64,000 bases of DNA, from the NCBI GenBank assembly GCA_009599575.1, contig VWND01000005.1, positions 1,302,001 to 1,366,000 of the forward strand, written 5' to 3'. The notes under the pieces are model-generated. The model was not told where the DNA came from, searched no databases, and saw nothing but the letters and a program-made list of their open reading frames with translations. The translations under genes and the position numbers were made by a program. Numbering within the stretch: the first letter of the stretch is position 1; each line of letters starts with the position of its first letter. This document shows positions 12,189 through 22,862 of the stretch, piece after piece. The DNA comes from Blumeriella jaapii (Eukaryota > Ascomycota > Leotiomycetes > Helotiales > Drepanopezizaceae).

Positions 12189-12278
12189 GTCAACAATGGA
12201 AGCGAAGGCGAGGCGAAAGGGGGGGGGGAGGGGGGGGGGGGGGGGTGTCAACAATGGAAGCGAAGGGGAGGTCGAAAG
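12189..12278. repeat. Direct repeat of about 31 bp flanking a G-rich tract
   Basis: Two copies of GTCAACAATGGAAGCGAAGG plus trailing bases (12189-12219 and 12247-12278) are separated by a run of mostly G. Confidence 0.85.
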
Positions 12279-12400
12279 CTGCAGTGCTGTAGTGTATAGG
12301 TACTGAACTGTACATATAACACTGTACAGTACAGTATAGAAAGTACAGTACAATTCAAATAGTACTGCACAATTCAATTCAATACAATACAATACCGTAC

Positions 12401-12434
12401 CACCACCACCACCACCACCACCACCACCACCACC
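12401..12434. repeat. (CCA)n trinucleotide repeat
   Basis: Eleven or so CCA/CAC triplets in intergenic DNA. Confidence 0.9.
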
Positions 12435-12661
12435 TTAACGCCTCGCGGAATCGCTCCGTCGGCGGCAAGGGGTCCGGGTCCGGGTCCGCGGCTGCTTCTG
12501 CGTCTGCTTCTAGAAGCGTGCTACAGCACTCCGTACCCGTGCATATCTCGGGATGCGCTGCACGTTAACGTTTTTTCCCATTCCACATACACCAGCAGCC
12601 TATACAGTATACGTACATACAGAGGAGCACTTCTCGGCGGCGGCGGCGGCGGCGGGTCGGG

Positions 12662-12667
12662 GAAGGA

Positions 12668-12699
<32 letters not shown>

Positions 12700-12701
12700 A
12701 G
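12662..12701. repeat. (AAAG)n microsatellite
   Basis: About nine AAAG units just after a (GGC)n run at about 12638-12655. Confidence 0.9.
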
Positions 12702-12967
12702 GTTAGGCGGGCGCCTCGATGACCCACAGCCACGTGGCAGTGGATCTGCGAATCTCGGGGCCGGGCAGCGGGAAGGATGGTGGTGGGAGTGGTATGTGTG
12801 TAGTAAGTATAGTAGTACAGTCGTACAGTAAGTAGTACAGTAAGTAGTACAGTAATGTAATGTCATGTCATGTCATGTACTAGATATCCATGTGGACCGT
12901 GGTAGTACAGTATAGTACAGTACAATACTTGCGGATACTGTGCTGTGCTGTATAGTACATGGTAGGA

Positions 12968-13002
12968 GTACTGTACTGTACCCAGCCAGTACAGTACAGT
13001 AC
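12968..13002. repeat. Perfect 14-bp inverted repeat built from the GTACT/AGTAC motif
   Basis: Left arm GTACTGTACTGTAC (12968-12981), 7-base loop CCAGCCA, right arm GTACAGTACAGTAC (12989-13002). The arms are exact reverse complements and would form a hairpin. Confidence 0.85.
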
Positions 13003-13881
13003 TGTGTACACATACAATACGTGGTATGGGACTGTACACATACAATATAGACGTACTGTACGGTGCTTAGAGTTTAAGCGGCTCGGAGCCCACTGCCGGC
13101 CGGGGGATTTCTTTCTTTGGATCTTCCTTTTCCTTTGCCTTTCCTTTGCCTTTCTTGTGTTTTTCTTGTGGCGTTTGGCTTTCTTGTGGCTTTCCTTTCT
13201 TCCTTTTCTAGAAGGGCGGTAGAAGGGACTACGGGCCCGTACCGTGGAATACGACGACGACGACACGAGGCGAGGGTGGGTGGGTGCAGACACGATGACG
13301 CTTCGTATTGTACTGTACCGCATGTTTCTCTGTCGTGGTTGGGTGCTGTACAGTATAGTACATATATAGTACATGCTATACTATACGGTACCTACAGTAC
13401 CTCGTACGTGGTGCCACACGCGAGTGGAGGCCGCGTGGGAAGAAAGTCCCAGTAAATTCTTGACGAGGGACCCGAAAAAGGGGGTTGTTGCACAGTACCG
13501 TACAATACGATAAAGCAGGTGCTGCACACACAGCACAGTACTTGATTATGCACATGCCGATGCCTGGTGCAGCACCGCTGATGAGGTAATCCAGATCAAC
13601 AGTCCCTGTGATGCCGCAACCCTTTCCTTTCTTCCTTTTCTTTCCTTTTCTTTTCTTGACTTGGTTAGGTCCGTGATCGTTTTCGTGGGCTTGGGTTTGG
13701 GTTTTTGTTTTTGGTTTCATGACTCATCTTGTTTCCATGCGCGTCCCCACCCTTCTCGAAAACAAGGAAATAATGGAGAGGATCATGAAACGTGGTGTTT
13801 CAACCTTTTTTTTACAGAGTCAAGAAATGGGGGAGGGGGAGGGGAGGGGAGGGTTCGAGGAGATACTTGGTAGCAGAAGGA

Positions 13882-13883
<2 letters not shown>

Positions 13884-13937
<54 letters not shown>
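13884..13937. repeat. 54-base poly-G tract
   Basis: Uninterrupted G run on the + strand, the longest homopolymer in the window. It could fold as a G-quadruplex. Exact length is likely to be uncertain in any assembly. Confidence 0.85.
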
Positions 13938-13938
<1 letters not shown>

Positions 13939-14034
13939 GGATTGTGATGATGCTGGTTGAGCCTCCGGATGTTGGGTAAAGTGCCGTCTCACGGAAGAGG
14001 CGAGACCGGGTGTGCAAAGCACGTGTCGTATGGT

Positions 14035-14065
14035 CTGTACAGTACAGTACAGTACAGTACTGTAG
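14035..14065. repeat. (AGTAC)n pentanucleotide cluster
   Basis: CTGTAC followed by four AGTAC units and a terminal CTGTAGG. One of many dispersed clusters of this motif. Confidence 0.85.
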
Positions 14066-14346
14066 GTTGGTGTGACGGTCCCGTGCGAGATACAGCGCTG
14101 CGGAACTGTGGAGTATCGTGTATCGGTGATCGGGCGATCCTGGTCATGCCATGTGGCTTCTCGATCGACGGCGCCACTTTGGCGACTTGTCATGAGTGCG
14201 CCGCTCGCCCCCCCCTTCTCTGCACGGTGTTGTGTTGCACGGTATTGTACGGCATTGTACCTACCGTACTGTACTATGCATACCAAATGCGTGTATCTGA
14301 TCTTTGTCTTCCTCGGACCGAGATGTTATTTAATCCAGGAAAAATG

Positions 14347-14442
14347 AAAAGGGTAAAATGAAAAGGAGAAAGGAAAAGGAAAAGGAAAAGAAAGGAAAAA
14401 AGGAAAAGGAAAAAAAAGGGAAAGGAAAAGGAAAAGGAATAT
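14347..14442. repeat. (GGAAAA)n purine tract
   Basis: About 95 bases of GGAAAA/GGAAA repeats with all purines on the + strand. Confidence 0.85.
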
Positions 14443-14927
14443 TATACACCTTCCTATCTGAGGTAAGTATACTGCACAGTACATACCTAGGGGGGACTGT
14501 ATGTACTGTAGGTATATACAGTACTATCTACACAGTATGTGCACATCTGTCATACTGTACTGTACGTACTGTACAGACAGTACAGAACATAGCCAACTGC
14601 CATCTTACCTGCCTCCTTGGGATAAGTGCTCACGTGGCCGCAGAGTGGGCGTCGCGCTGAAACCCGAGAGTCGAGGATGAAATAAGAGGGAATGAATTCC
14701 GGAATTAATTCAGGACCTGACTTCATTCATGAATTAATTCAGGAATTCACCGTTGACGCCCGTGGCGCCCGAAACGCCAAAACAGGGGGGGAGGGGGAGA
14801 GACGACAAAGTGCAAAGGGAGAGAGAGGCCGCGGGCGAGCGAGAGCAGGGGCACGCGAAGAAACAAGCACAAAGGGGCCAGAACGCAGGGCCTGCCGCCT
14901 GCCGCAGCCGCAGCCGATAACTCGTGG

Positions 14928-15008
14928 CTCGCGGCTCACGGCTCAGGGCTCAGGGCTCAGGCTCAGGGCTCGGGCTCACGGCTCACGGCTCACGGCTCAC
15001 GCCTCACG
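14928..15008. repeat. 8-bp tandem repeat (GGCTCACG/GGCTCAGG)n
   Basis: About nine variants of an octamer GGCTCASG in tandem. Confidence 0.85.
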
Positions 15009-15306
15009 CATGGCTTGTGTGTCTCAGACTCGCACGCAAACCCTGTCTTGCCATGTGGTCTGATGCCACCACGCCAAGCGCTGCCGAGACCCGAAGGTTG
15101 TTTCTTCGAGTTCGATGCAGGTCGGGGGCGTGCGTGCATCGACGCATGCAACGCACGCGCGCGCACGCGTGGGGAGGGGGGGGGGGAGGAGGAGGAGGGC
15201 GTGGTGAGTGATGGGTGATGGGTGAGAGGTGATGGATGGAAGGGAGGCGGTGCCGATACTACTTTAGCGGGAGAAGCAAATGTCCGTGGCGCGTTGGTAG
15301 GTGCAA

Positions 15307-15329
15307 GGGGGGGGGGGGGGGGGGGGGGG
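15307..15329. repeat. 23-base poly-G tract
   Basis: Uninterrupted G run in the CDC73-flbA intergenic region, followed by GA-rich purine DNA to about 15550. Confidence 0.85.
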
Positions 15330-16153
15330 AATAGGGGGGGTTCGAGCAGGATAGACGGATAGAGCTGAAAGAAGAGGGGGGCAGAGAGAGGGGGGGGGAT
15401 TTGAGAGGAAGAAAGAGAGAAGAGAAAGAGAAAGAAAGAGAGAAGCAAAGAGAGAGACAAAAGAGAAACAAAAGAGAGAAACAAAGAGAGAAACAAGGAG
15501 AGAAAGAAGAGTGAAACCAAGAGAGAAACCAAGAGAAAGCCAGAGTGAAACAAACAGAGGGGCTCTTTCGACCTGCATCGGAGCCGCCCACACGAGATCG
15601 GATACAGAGCGTGAAGGCGGGCAAGAGCGGGCGTGGAAGGGCGGGAATGGTTCATCCCACTCTCGATCCCAGATTCGCTCGCACTGGAACATCCGCTCTG
15701 ACGGCACGTGTTGTGTACACAGCACAGCAGAGTACCGCACCACGCCGACGGGGTCCCGGACATGGCAGGCGCGGGGTCCCTCCAATCACGCCTGCCCATA
15801 TCGCGCGTCGGGGGCGTGTGGCGCTCCCGCCGTGCCGTGCTGGACGGGACGGTCGATGACAGTACAGGACAGGACAGGATAGGACAGCACAGGAATTCCC
15901 GTCCAGGACATACGGCCGCACATCCCGTCCCGTCGAGGCCGCACCGTCGATCCGGCCAGGTTCCAGCCCAGCCCGGCCCGACGGCGAACGGACCTGGTCT
16001 GCCCCCCGCCGCCGCCGCCTCCGGCCTGGCTGGGCACGTGGGGCGACGACGGCCGAGCGGGGGCCGATGCCACATGGGTCTGCGCCATCCCTGCGGCCAC
16101 GCGCGAGCAGGCGGGCAGGCGTGCAAGCGAGCGCCCGGGGGACGCGGGCGGAT

Positions 16154-16229
16154 GCAGGCGGATGGAGATGTGCAGATGGAGATGTGCAGATGGGGATGTG
16201 CAGATGGGGAGGTGCAGATGGGGAGGTGT
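16154..16229. repeat. 14-bp tandem repeat (GCAGATGGAGATGT)n
   Basis: About five copies with A/G variation in intergenic DNA. (GGGAGAGGGA)n follows at about 16306-16346. Confidence 0.85.
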
Positions 16230-17037
16230 CGTGTTGGGGAGGGTGGTACAGGAGAGGAGAGGAGTGGTGGGGGAGGGAACGGTACATTGTGCAAGCGAAG
16301 TGCCGAGGGAGGGAGAGGGAGGGAGAGGGAGGGAGAGGGAGGGAAAGGGGATAGCGAAAGAAAAAGAGAAAGAGATAGGGAGAAAGAGAGAAGCAGTGAG
16401 AGAAGGAAAGAAGGAGAGAAGGAGAGACACTGAGAGACGGACACAGAGAGAAAGAGACAGAGAGACACAGAGAGACACAGCGACAGAGACACAGAGAGAA
16501 GGAGCGAGCCCAGGGATTCATGCGTCACTGTCTGCGTCGCTCAGATCTTCTTATCGACATCGATACTTCTTCATGGCCTTACTCATGGATGCATCCATTC
16601 ATGACCGGACGGGAACAGCACCAGCACCGTGATGAACCTCTCCCCCATCTCTCCCCCATCTCTCTACCCATCTCTCTATCCATCTCTCTCCTCATTGCTC
16701 CCCCCATCGCGCCCCCCATCGATCCACACGCTGACCAATCTGTGCCCATCACCACGTGGGATCGGTCGCCCTCGGCGCCCGGGCACGGACAGGACCGGAC
16801 GAGACAGCGACGGTAGAGCCTCTCACATCTCACATCCATCACATCCCATCACATCCCATCACACCACACCACATGGGGACGCAGCCACGCATGCCGACCG
16901 CGGACGGAGCGCAGGTACCGACCGCCCTGTGCGGCAGCTCCGGGGGGACGGAGTGGCCTGGAGACATACACAATACACAGTACTGTACTGTACTGTATGT
17001 ACGGTCGGTCCCTGCTGGCCATGCCGTCGATACGGGC

Positions 17038-17090
17038 CATCTCGTCCATGTCGTCCATGTCGTCCATGTCGTCCATCTCGTCCATCTCGC
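17038..17090. repeat. 9-bp tandem repeat (GTCCATGTC)n
   Basis: Five to six copies of CATGTCGTC/CATCTCGTC. Confidence 0.85.
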
Positions 17091-17334
17091 AACGGGGCCC
17101 AACTGGGCCCAAGTGCCCGCCGCCGCCCGACCCATGCCACTAGCGGCGCGGTGCTCCCCTCCGGCCCCCCCTCGGCCCCTCGGGACCCGCTCGTCTGGGC
17201 TTGGCGCGTCGGTCCTTCGTGGCCTTCTTTCTCCCTTGTCTCGTGGCGTCTCGCCCGACTCACTCGCCTCGTAAAACCACCAGCCGTGGCATCGACGTCC
17301 AGGGTCGAGCTGCAGCGCCGTTGTGGTGGGTGTG

Positions 17335-17480
17335 ATTGTGGTTGTTGTTGTTGTTCATTATTATCATCATCTTCTTCTTCACCTTCTTCATCTTCATCTT
17401 CATCTTCTTGTGCTTCTTCTTCCTCTTCTCCCTCTCCCTCTTCTTCTTCCTCCTCTTCCTCCTCTCCCTCCTCTCCCTCA
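17335..17480. repeat. CTT/CTC-rich pyrimidine tract upstream of flbA
   Basis: About 145 bases of CTT, TCT and CTC triplets. In frame with flbA it is open without a stop, but it encodes only F/L/S low complexity. More likely it is leader or promoter DNA. Confidence 0.7.
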
Positions 17481-17938
17481 GCTTCCTCCACTATCTTCTT
17501 CTTCTTCCGCGGCCCTGGGGCTCGGGCTCGCGCGTTCCCTTTGGCGGCGCCTCTAGTTCGCTTATCATAGCTCTCCGGCTCTGCAGGGCCCCCTTCAATC
17601 CACGACTACTTACAGTACTACTACCACCACCACCACCACCACTACGACTACGACTACGACTACATACTACCACCACCTCCTCCACCTCTTCGCCCCATCT
17701 TTCCTCCCAGATCCCTATCTCTCCATCCATCTTCCTCTCCTCCGCTCACCTCAGCGCGACGAAACGGGGCCCGTCAATCATCAACATCCTCTTCTTCTTT
17801 CTTCTTTATCATCATCGGCATCCGACACACGCCCCTCTTGCTCCAATTAGCTGCTCTCAATCGATTCCCCCTCCCCCTCCCCCCTCTCCTCCTCCTCCTC
17901 CTCCTCCTCCTCCCCGAGAACCGAAAACCCCAACCAAG

Positions 17939-19779
17939 ATGCACCAAACTTCGTCGCGCCTGTTGCGCATGACGCTCGATGATCGGCCGTATACGAGGGT
18001 AAGTCGAAATAGGTGCCAGCGGAAGCACAACCGCCTCCTCCTCCTCCTCCTCCTCCTCCTCCTCCACCACCGCCGCCCACAGATGGCTGACCGTGTGCGC
18101 CCGACCCAGGACTTCAAGGACTTGTTTGCGACGTTGGTCGTCAGCCTGCCGTTGGCCCCCCATCGGGTGCGTCTGACCCGCGTCGACCACTCGTTCCTCT
18201 CGGAGGAAGCCATCAACAATCTCGGCTCCCTGAAGTTCTCGCAGGCGAACCGCATGCCCGACCCCAAGGACCACTCGCGCATCGTCACCACCACCACCAC
18301 CACCACCTTCACCATGGCGCGCGAGATGGCCCGCTCCGTGTGCCAGCGCTTCCTCGACGCGCGCTTCATCGAGTCGGCCGATGGCAAGCACATCAAGGAG
18401 TACACGATGAAGGGCACCGTCTGGCAGCTGACGCCCAAGGGCATCCACATCCTCGAGCGCTTCTGCTCCAAGAACGGCATCCAGCAGAAGCACATCACCG
18501 AGGTCGTGAACTCGTCCCGCAACACGATGCAGCTCGTCATCCTCGAGCGGGAGTCGCCCACGGACAAGCTGTCGTCGGATCGGGGCACCATCGAGGTCAT
18601 CTTCCGCCGCTTCATCGGCCAGAACGGCCCCAACGTCAAGCACACCCCCAACTCGGCCGACTCGGACTCCCTCAGCGAGTACAAGGACGGCATCGCCGGC
18701 GTCCGCATGGCCGCCGAGCGCAAGGCCGGCTCGCCGCCGCGCATCTACCCGCACACGTTCACGGGCCGCGCCGCCACGGACTGGCTGATGGACTGCTGCA
18801 CCACGGTCGACCGCCGCGAGGCCGCCGACATCGCCCTGCACTTCCTCGAGCAGGGCCTCATCTGGTGCGTGCAGCAGGACCGGCCCTACCTCCTGCAGGT
18901 GACGGCCTTCGAGAGCAAGGAGAAGTGGGCCGGCATCTTCCAGCCGACGAAGCAGGCCATCTACCAGATGACGCAGAAGGGCAAGGACGTCGTCGGCATG
19001 CCCTCGCGCGAGCGCACCTCGACCGACCACGCCGAGCCCGTGAGCAGCGTCGCCGCCCGCGCCGCCGCCGTCGCCGGCTCGTGTCGCGACTCCAACACGC
19101 AGAAGCTCGACAAGATCCTCAACGACGCCTCGCTGCGCCTGCTGTTCCGCGAGAACCTCCGCGACACGCACTGCGAGGAGAACCTGTCGTTCTACCTCGA
19201 CGTCAACGACTTCCTCAAGGCGTGCAAGGCGGCCATCAAGGCCAACAACGCCCCGGCCTCGCGCAAGACCAGCGCCGCCCCCACGACGACGACGGCGACG
19301 ACGACGCCGCCGGGGGGCCCCGCCCCGCTGGACATGGTCAAGGAGACCATGGCGTCGGCCTACGGCATCTACAACGCCTTCCTGGCTCCCGGCTCGCCGT
19401 GCGAGTTGAACATCGACCACCTGCTCCGGAACCAGCTCGCGACCCGGATGACGAAGGCCGTGGGCCAGGATTCCGCCATGGTCGAGAGTCTCAAGGAGGT
19501 GACGAAGCTCTTTGAGGAAGCGCAGCTGTCGGTCTTCAAGCTGATGGCGACGGTAAGAACCCCCCCCCCCCCCCCCCCCCCCCCCCCTGCGCGCCATGAC
19601 GTGCGTCCCGCCCTTGGTCTCCCGGCTCACACGTTCCCCTCTAGGACTCGGTTCCCAAATTCATGAAGAGTTCCAAGTATGAGCAAACCTTGCGGACGTA
19701 CGACTTCGAGAACGTCACGCTCCGCAGCCCCGCCGTGTCCTCGTTCTCGGATCGCGGCCCGAGTAAAGCGAAGCGTTGA
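17939..19779 (+). CDS. flbA: FlbA-type regulator of G-protein signalling (tandem DEP plus RGS domain)
   Basis: FlbA/Sst2-family RGS proteins accelerate GTP hydrolysis by heterotrimeric G-alpha and switch fungi from growth to conidiation. Exons 17939-17998, 18083-19552 and 19645-19779 give 554 aa. Intron 1 (84 bases, GTAAGT..CACAG) is CTC-rich and in frame; intron 2 (19553-19644, GTAAGA..CTCTAG) contains a 28-base poly-C run. Domains: fungal DEP-like segment (about residues 25-170, QRFLDARFIESADGK, GTVWQLTPKG), a DEP domain (about 220-330, YPHTFTGRAATDWLMDC), then RGS (about 380-530, LNDASLRLLFRENLRD, EENLSFYLDVNDF, and AYGIYNAFLAPGSPCELNID). The end KAKR matches RGS1/FlbA orthologues. Third codon positions are nearly all G or C, unlike genes after 24 kb. 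A long antisense frame (17774-19630) is a by-product of that bias. Confidence 0.93.
19560..19587. repeat. 28-base poly-C run inside flbA intron 2
   Basis: Uninterrupted C tract five bases after the donor splice site consensus; equals poly-G on the - strand. Confidence 0.85.
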
Positions 19780-20922
19780 GCCGGATCCGGGCCACCCACG
19801 CCCCACCTGCCGGGGGTGCGCTTCCTCGCCCGCGGCTGTCGGCCCGCGCGCGCCCCTCACCGGCATGGGTCGGCTCGCCGATGGGACCGCATTTGTGTTT
19901 ATTTTTTTCTTCGTGTGACGATTGCATAGATTCCCCGATCCTTGGATCTCATCCGACCGAGGCGCGACGACGAACCAACCAAAAAAAAAAGAGAGCAGAA
20001 AAAAAAGAAGCGCTGTCCGTCATGTACTACTCTCTGGATACACTTGCATCTGGGCGCTTTGATTTGGGGGGTTTCGCGCATGATTTGGGGGTTTCGCGCA
20101 TGATTCGGGCAATGCATTTTGGGCGTCACGGCAACATGGACTGGGTGGGAGCGCGGTGGGGGGCGGGGGGGTATTTGCGCGCAATGTTCCGCCATCGGCT
20201 TCCAGACGCGCTCTCGGTCCACCACGGACGGGGAAGGTGCAGGGCCGTGTCGCGACGCCGGCGGACCCGTGGGCTCTGCCGCGACGCCCTCTGGTCGGCC
20301 GCCGTGGATGGAGGCGGCGGCGGCGGCGCGCCACCACGCCGGCGGCTGCAGCAGGCGTCGCGGCCGCCGGCTTCGGTGGCGGTTGGTTGGGGGCGAGAAA
20401 TGCGGTCGATGGAGTCTAGATTGTGTACTACATTCCTCTAGTCAAAATGCAATTTCCTCCTGTCCACATTCCTGCCCGCGCATTGCCGCCATCCACGTGC
20501 GACGACCTCTGAACCCAGGAACGGCTCTGAAGATCTTGCCGTGCCGGACGGGGTCTCAGATCGCTGATTCGTCGCCGCCTGCGTCGGGCGGCCTCTACGC
20601 TCGGCCACTGGCCGTGGTGGTCTCGGCTAGACACCGTTTGGGACGGATGGTGGCACGCCGGTTTGATGAGCGCGCGCGATTTGGGCGCCGGCCGTGGGGA
20701 GAAAGGGATAGAGATGCAGACGCGTCGCCCATAAAGCCACGAACCTCCGCCGAGAGGAATGATTCTTCGTGGTCTCATCTCATCGTCTCTCCGCTCGTTC
20801 TTTACCCTCGAACCACGCCCGTCACTCTTTGGACCCATCCACACTCACACTCACTCATTCCCTTCCTCACTCACTCACTTACTCCCTCCCGTCACTCTTC
20901 GACTCCCCCACCCCCCGTCAAT
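19780..20922. other. Intergenic region between flbA and the CCG-6-like gene
   Basis: Holds the 3' UTR of flbA and the promoter of the wall-protein gene. The final 90 bases are a CT-rich leader of CTCACTCACTCA type typical of strongly expressed fungal genes, and a TATA-like CATAAAG lies near 20730. No coding signal was found apart from chance GC-rich frames. Confidence 0.5.
20061..20109. repeat. 22-bp tandem repeat
   Basis: Two to three copies of ATTTGGGGGTTTCGCGCATG, the last one decayed. Confidence 0.8.
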
Positions 20923-21554
20923 ATGAAGTTCTCCTCCGCCGTCTCGGCCCTGGCCCTCGCCAGCGGTGCGCTCGCCGGTGAATACGAGTACAGCAACGGG
21001 ACCAGCACCGCCGTGCCCGTCGTCTACGAGACCATCACCACGACGGCCTCACGACCTACTGCCCCTACGCCACGACCGTCGTCCACGGGTCCAAGACCTA
21101 CACCGTGTCCGAGGCCACGACGCTGACCATCACCGACTGCCCCTGCACCGTCACCAAGGTTCGTCTCGCGCTCTCTCCCTCTCCCTCCCCTCGTGCATCT
21201 CGCGCCTCGTCCCCCTCGTACGCGGTCTTGCACGCAACGCGCTAACCGAGGCCCGTCTTCGCCGCGCCGCAGCCCGTCGTCAAGCCGACCCCCTCGACCG
21301 TCCTCTACACGTCGTGCCCGCCCTCCGACTCGGCCGCCAAGCCCACCGCCACCCACCCGGCCGGCGCGCACCCCAAGTCCTCCGGCCCGGCCTACAGCAA
21401 CCCGCTGACGACCTACCCGGCCGGCCACCCGCAGCCCACCGGCAGCGCCCAGGCCACGTCGCCGTACGCCTTCACCGGCGCCGCCGCCGCCAACCAGGTC
21501 GGCGGCCTGATGGCGGGCGCCGTCGCCGCCGCGCTCGTCGCGCTCGCCTGGTGA
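20923..21554 (+). CDS. CCG-6-like GPI-anchored cell-wall protein, with a one-base frameshift near 21045
   Basis: Small secreted wall protein resembling Neurospora clock-controlled protein CCG-6. Exons 20923-21158 and 21273-21554; the 114-base intron has a GTTCGT donor and GCTAAC branch site and ends CGCAG. It begins with a signal peptide ([19 protein letters not shown]), then a short NGT glycosylation site, the conserved [10 protein letters not shown] and [11 protein letters not shown] blocks, a proline/threonine-rich stem, and a hydrophobic tail ([16 protein letters not shown]) expected to be replaced by a GPI anchor. The frame shifts between VVYETITTT (frame 1) and TTYCPYATT (frame 3) at 21044-21048. 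One more C would restore a 172-aa protein. No intron explains the change, so I take it as a probable base-call deletion. Confidence 0.82.
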
Positions 21555-22577
21555 GCGACGCCGTGGGTCCCCGGCGCGCGCGTGTCCCGTCCCCGGACGG
21601 GGCGCGCCGCGCGCCGGACCATCATCGTGGCTCGTTGCCGGGAACACAGGGGACGGCAAGCAAGTTGCCTGGTTTGGATGGGAGTGGATTGCATTGCATT
21701 GTACATTCTGCATGTCCGAGTACATGAAGGACCCGCGTTCTGCCTTCGTTCGTGCGTGTGGGAAAGGGGTCGGATGCTGATGATGTAATACGCGGTGTGT
21801 GTGGTTTGGTCGTCACGTCGTCGTTCGCGTCGTCGTCCTCGCCCTCGCCGCCGCGAGGGGGCAAGGCGGTCGTTCGTTCGTTTCCCATCTTTCGCTTCTT
21901 TGTGCATAGTTCTGCTGGTTGGTTGGGTGGTTGGTGAGGGGCGTGGATCGGTGGCCGGCTTTCCTGTCGTGGAGCTGGAATGCATGGCTCTTTAATGGGG
22001 AACCTCGTCTCGTGATGTGAAGTGTGCGTGGCTCCTCGTGTGTGTGTATGTGTCTGTAAATGTGTATGTGTCTGTAAACGTGTATGTGTGTAGTCCACAT
22101 CCTCCCTTCATCGTCCCCCCTATCCCTCTCCTGTATGCGCAAGCGCATGTGTCGGTCCTTTCCCTCCCCCGGTCTATCGGCATCGAGGTCGCGCGGTCGG
22201 CGTGTGCTGTGCCCCGTCCCCCCGGTACGGTACAGTACCGACCGCTGCCGCAGGTTGCCAAGTGAGCTTATCTTGTTCGTACGCAGGTCTTGTACGTACC
22301 GTAGCGTAGCGTACCGAACCTGCCCGCCTTGTCTGTCGGTACTTTGGTTATTTGTTTGTTTGGTTGGTTGTTTGTTTGTTTTTTTTTGGTACCACACAGC
22401 ACAGTACAGTACAGTACAGTACAGTGTGTGTGAGAGAGAGAGAGAGAGAAAGAGACTGAAAAAGGGAGAGTGGAAAATGCCAGCCACACCGGCAGAACAT
22501 GGTCGTTCGTTCGTTCGTTGGGTTGGCGGACGTACTGTACATCAAAGCTTGTGAGTCGTCGATCGATTGCCTTTGCC

Positions 22578-22616
22578 GGGGGGAGGGGGGAGGGGGGAGG
22601 GGGGAGGGGGGAGGGG
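22578..22616. repeat. (GGGGGGA)n array
   Basis: About five G5-6A units, potentially G-quadruplex forming. Confidence 0.85.
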
Positions 22617-22739
22617 ACGGACTGACTTCTCGCTTATTTCTGTTGACCCCTGGCCGAAGCTGTACTGTACATACGGGAAGGAAGTGCTGTATGTATGTAC
22701 ATGCTGTGAACAAGACCAGGCACAAGCATATCCATGATT

Positions 22740-22773
22740 CTACCTACCTACCTACCTACCTACTACTACTACC
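22740..22773. repeat. (CCTA)n then (CTA)n microsatellite
   Basis: Six CCTA tetramers followed by CTA triplets. Confidence 0.85.
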
Positions 22774-22821
22774 ATTTTGATAGATAGATAGCAGGTCTCG
22801 CTCGTACGCTCGTGGTGGGCT

Positions 22822-22860
<39 letters not shown>
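22822..22860. repeat. 39-base poly-G tract
   Basis: Uninterrupted G run on the + strand, bordered on the right by GTAC-motif DNA. Confidence 0.85.

Positions 22861-22862
<2 letters not shown>

Larger units (their letters stand above)
9579..17938. other. 8.4-kb gene-free region dense in simple repeats
   Basis: No exon-like segment, conserved motif or splice pattern was found on either strand. Long open frames here (for example - strand 14990-16528 and 11349-12011) are translations of low-complexity DNA. The stretch contains runs of GA, AAAG, CCA, CG, TAGG/TATG, a 12-bp minisatellite, long poly-G and many GTACAGTAC/GTACTGTAC motifs. The right-hand 600 bases are strongly CT-rich and adjoin the flbA start codon, so they probably include its leader and promoter. 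The individual repeats are listed separately. Confidence 0.6.

Noticed and set aside
14990..16528. 512-codon frame on the - strand rich in Ser, Leu and Cys
   Set aside because: It translates GAGA, GGGAGA and poly-G repeats; only low-complexity peptide.
17336..17938. Possible 200-residue N-terminal extension of flbA
   Set aside because: The frame is open upstream of the ATG but encodes only CTT/CTC-derived F, L, S and P runs. Orthologues start near MHQTS-like sequence.
18340..19515. 391-codon frame overlapping flbA on the same strand
   Set aside because: A shadow of the GC-rich flbA reading frame; H/R/Q-rich with no conserved motif.
17774..19630. 618-codon open frame antisense to flbA
   Set aside because: It mirrors flbA exons with extreme GC3, which removes stop codons from the opposite strand. 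Composition is R/A/V/L-rich with no domain, and it crosses flbA splice sites.
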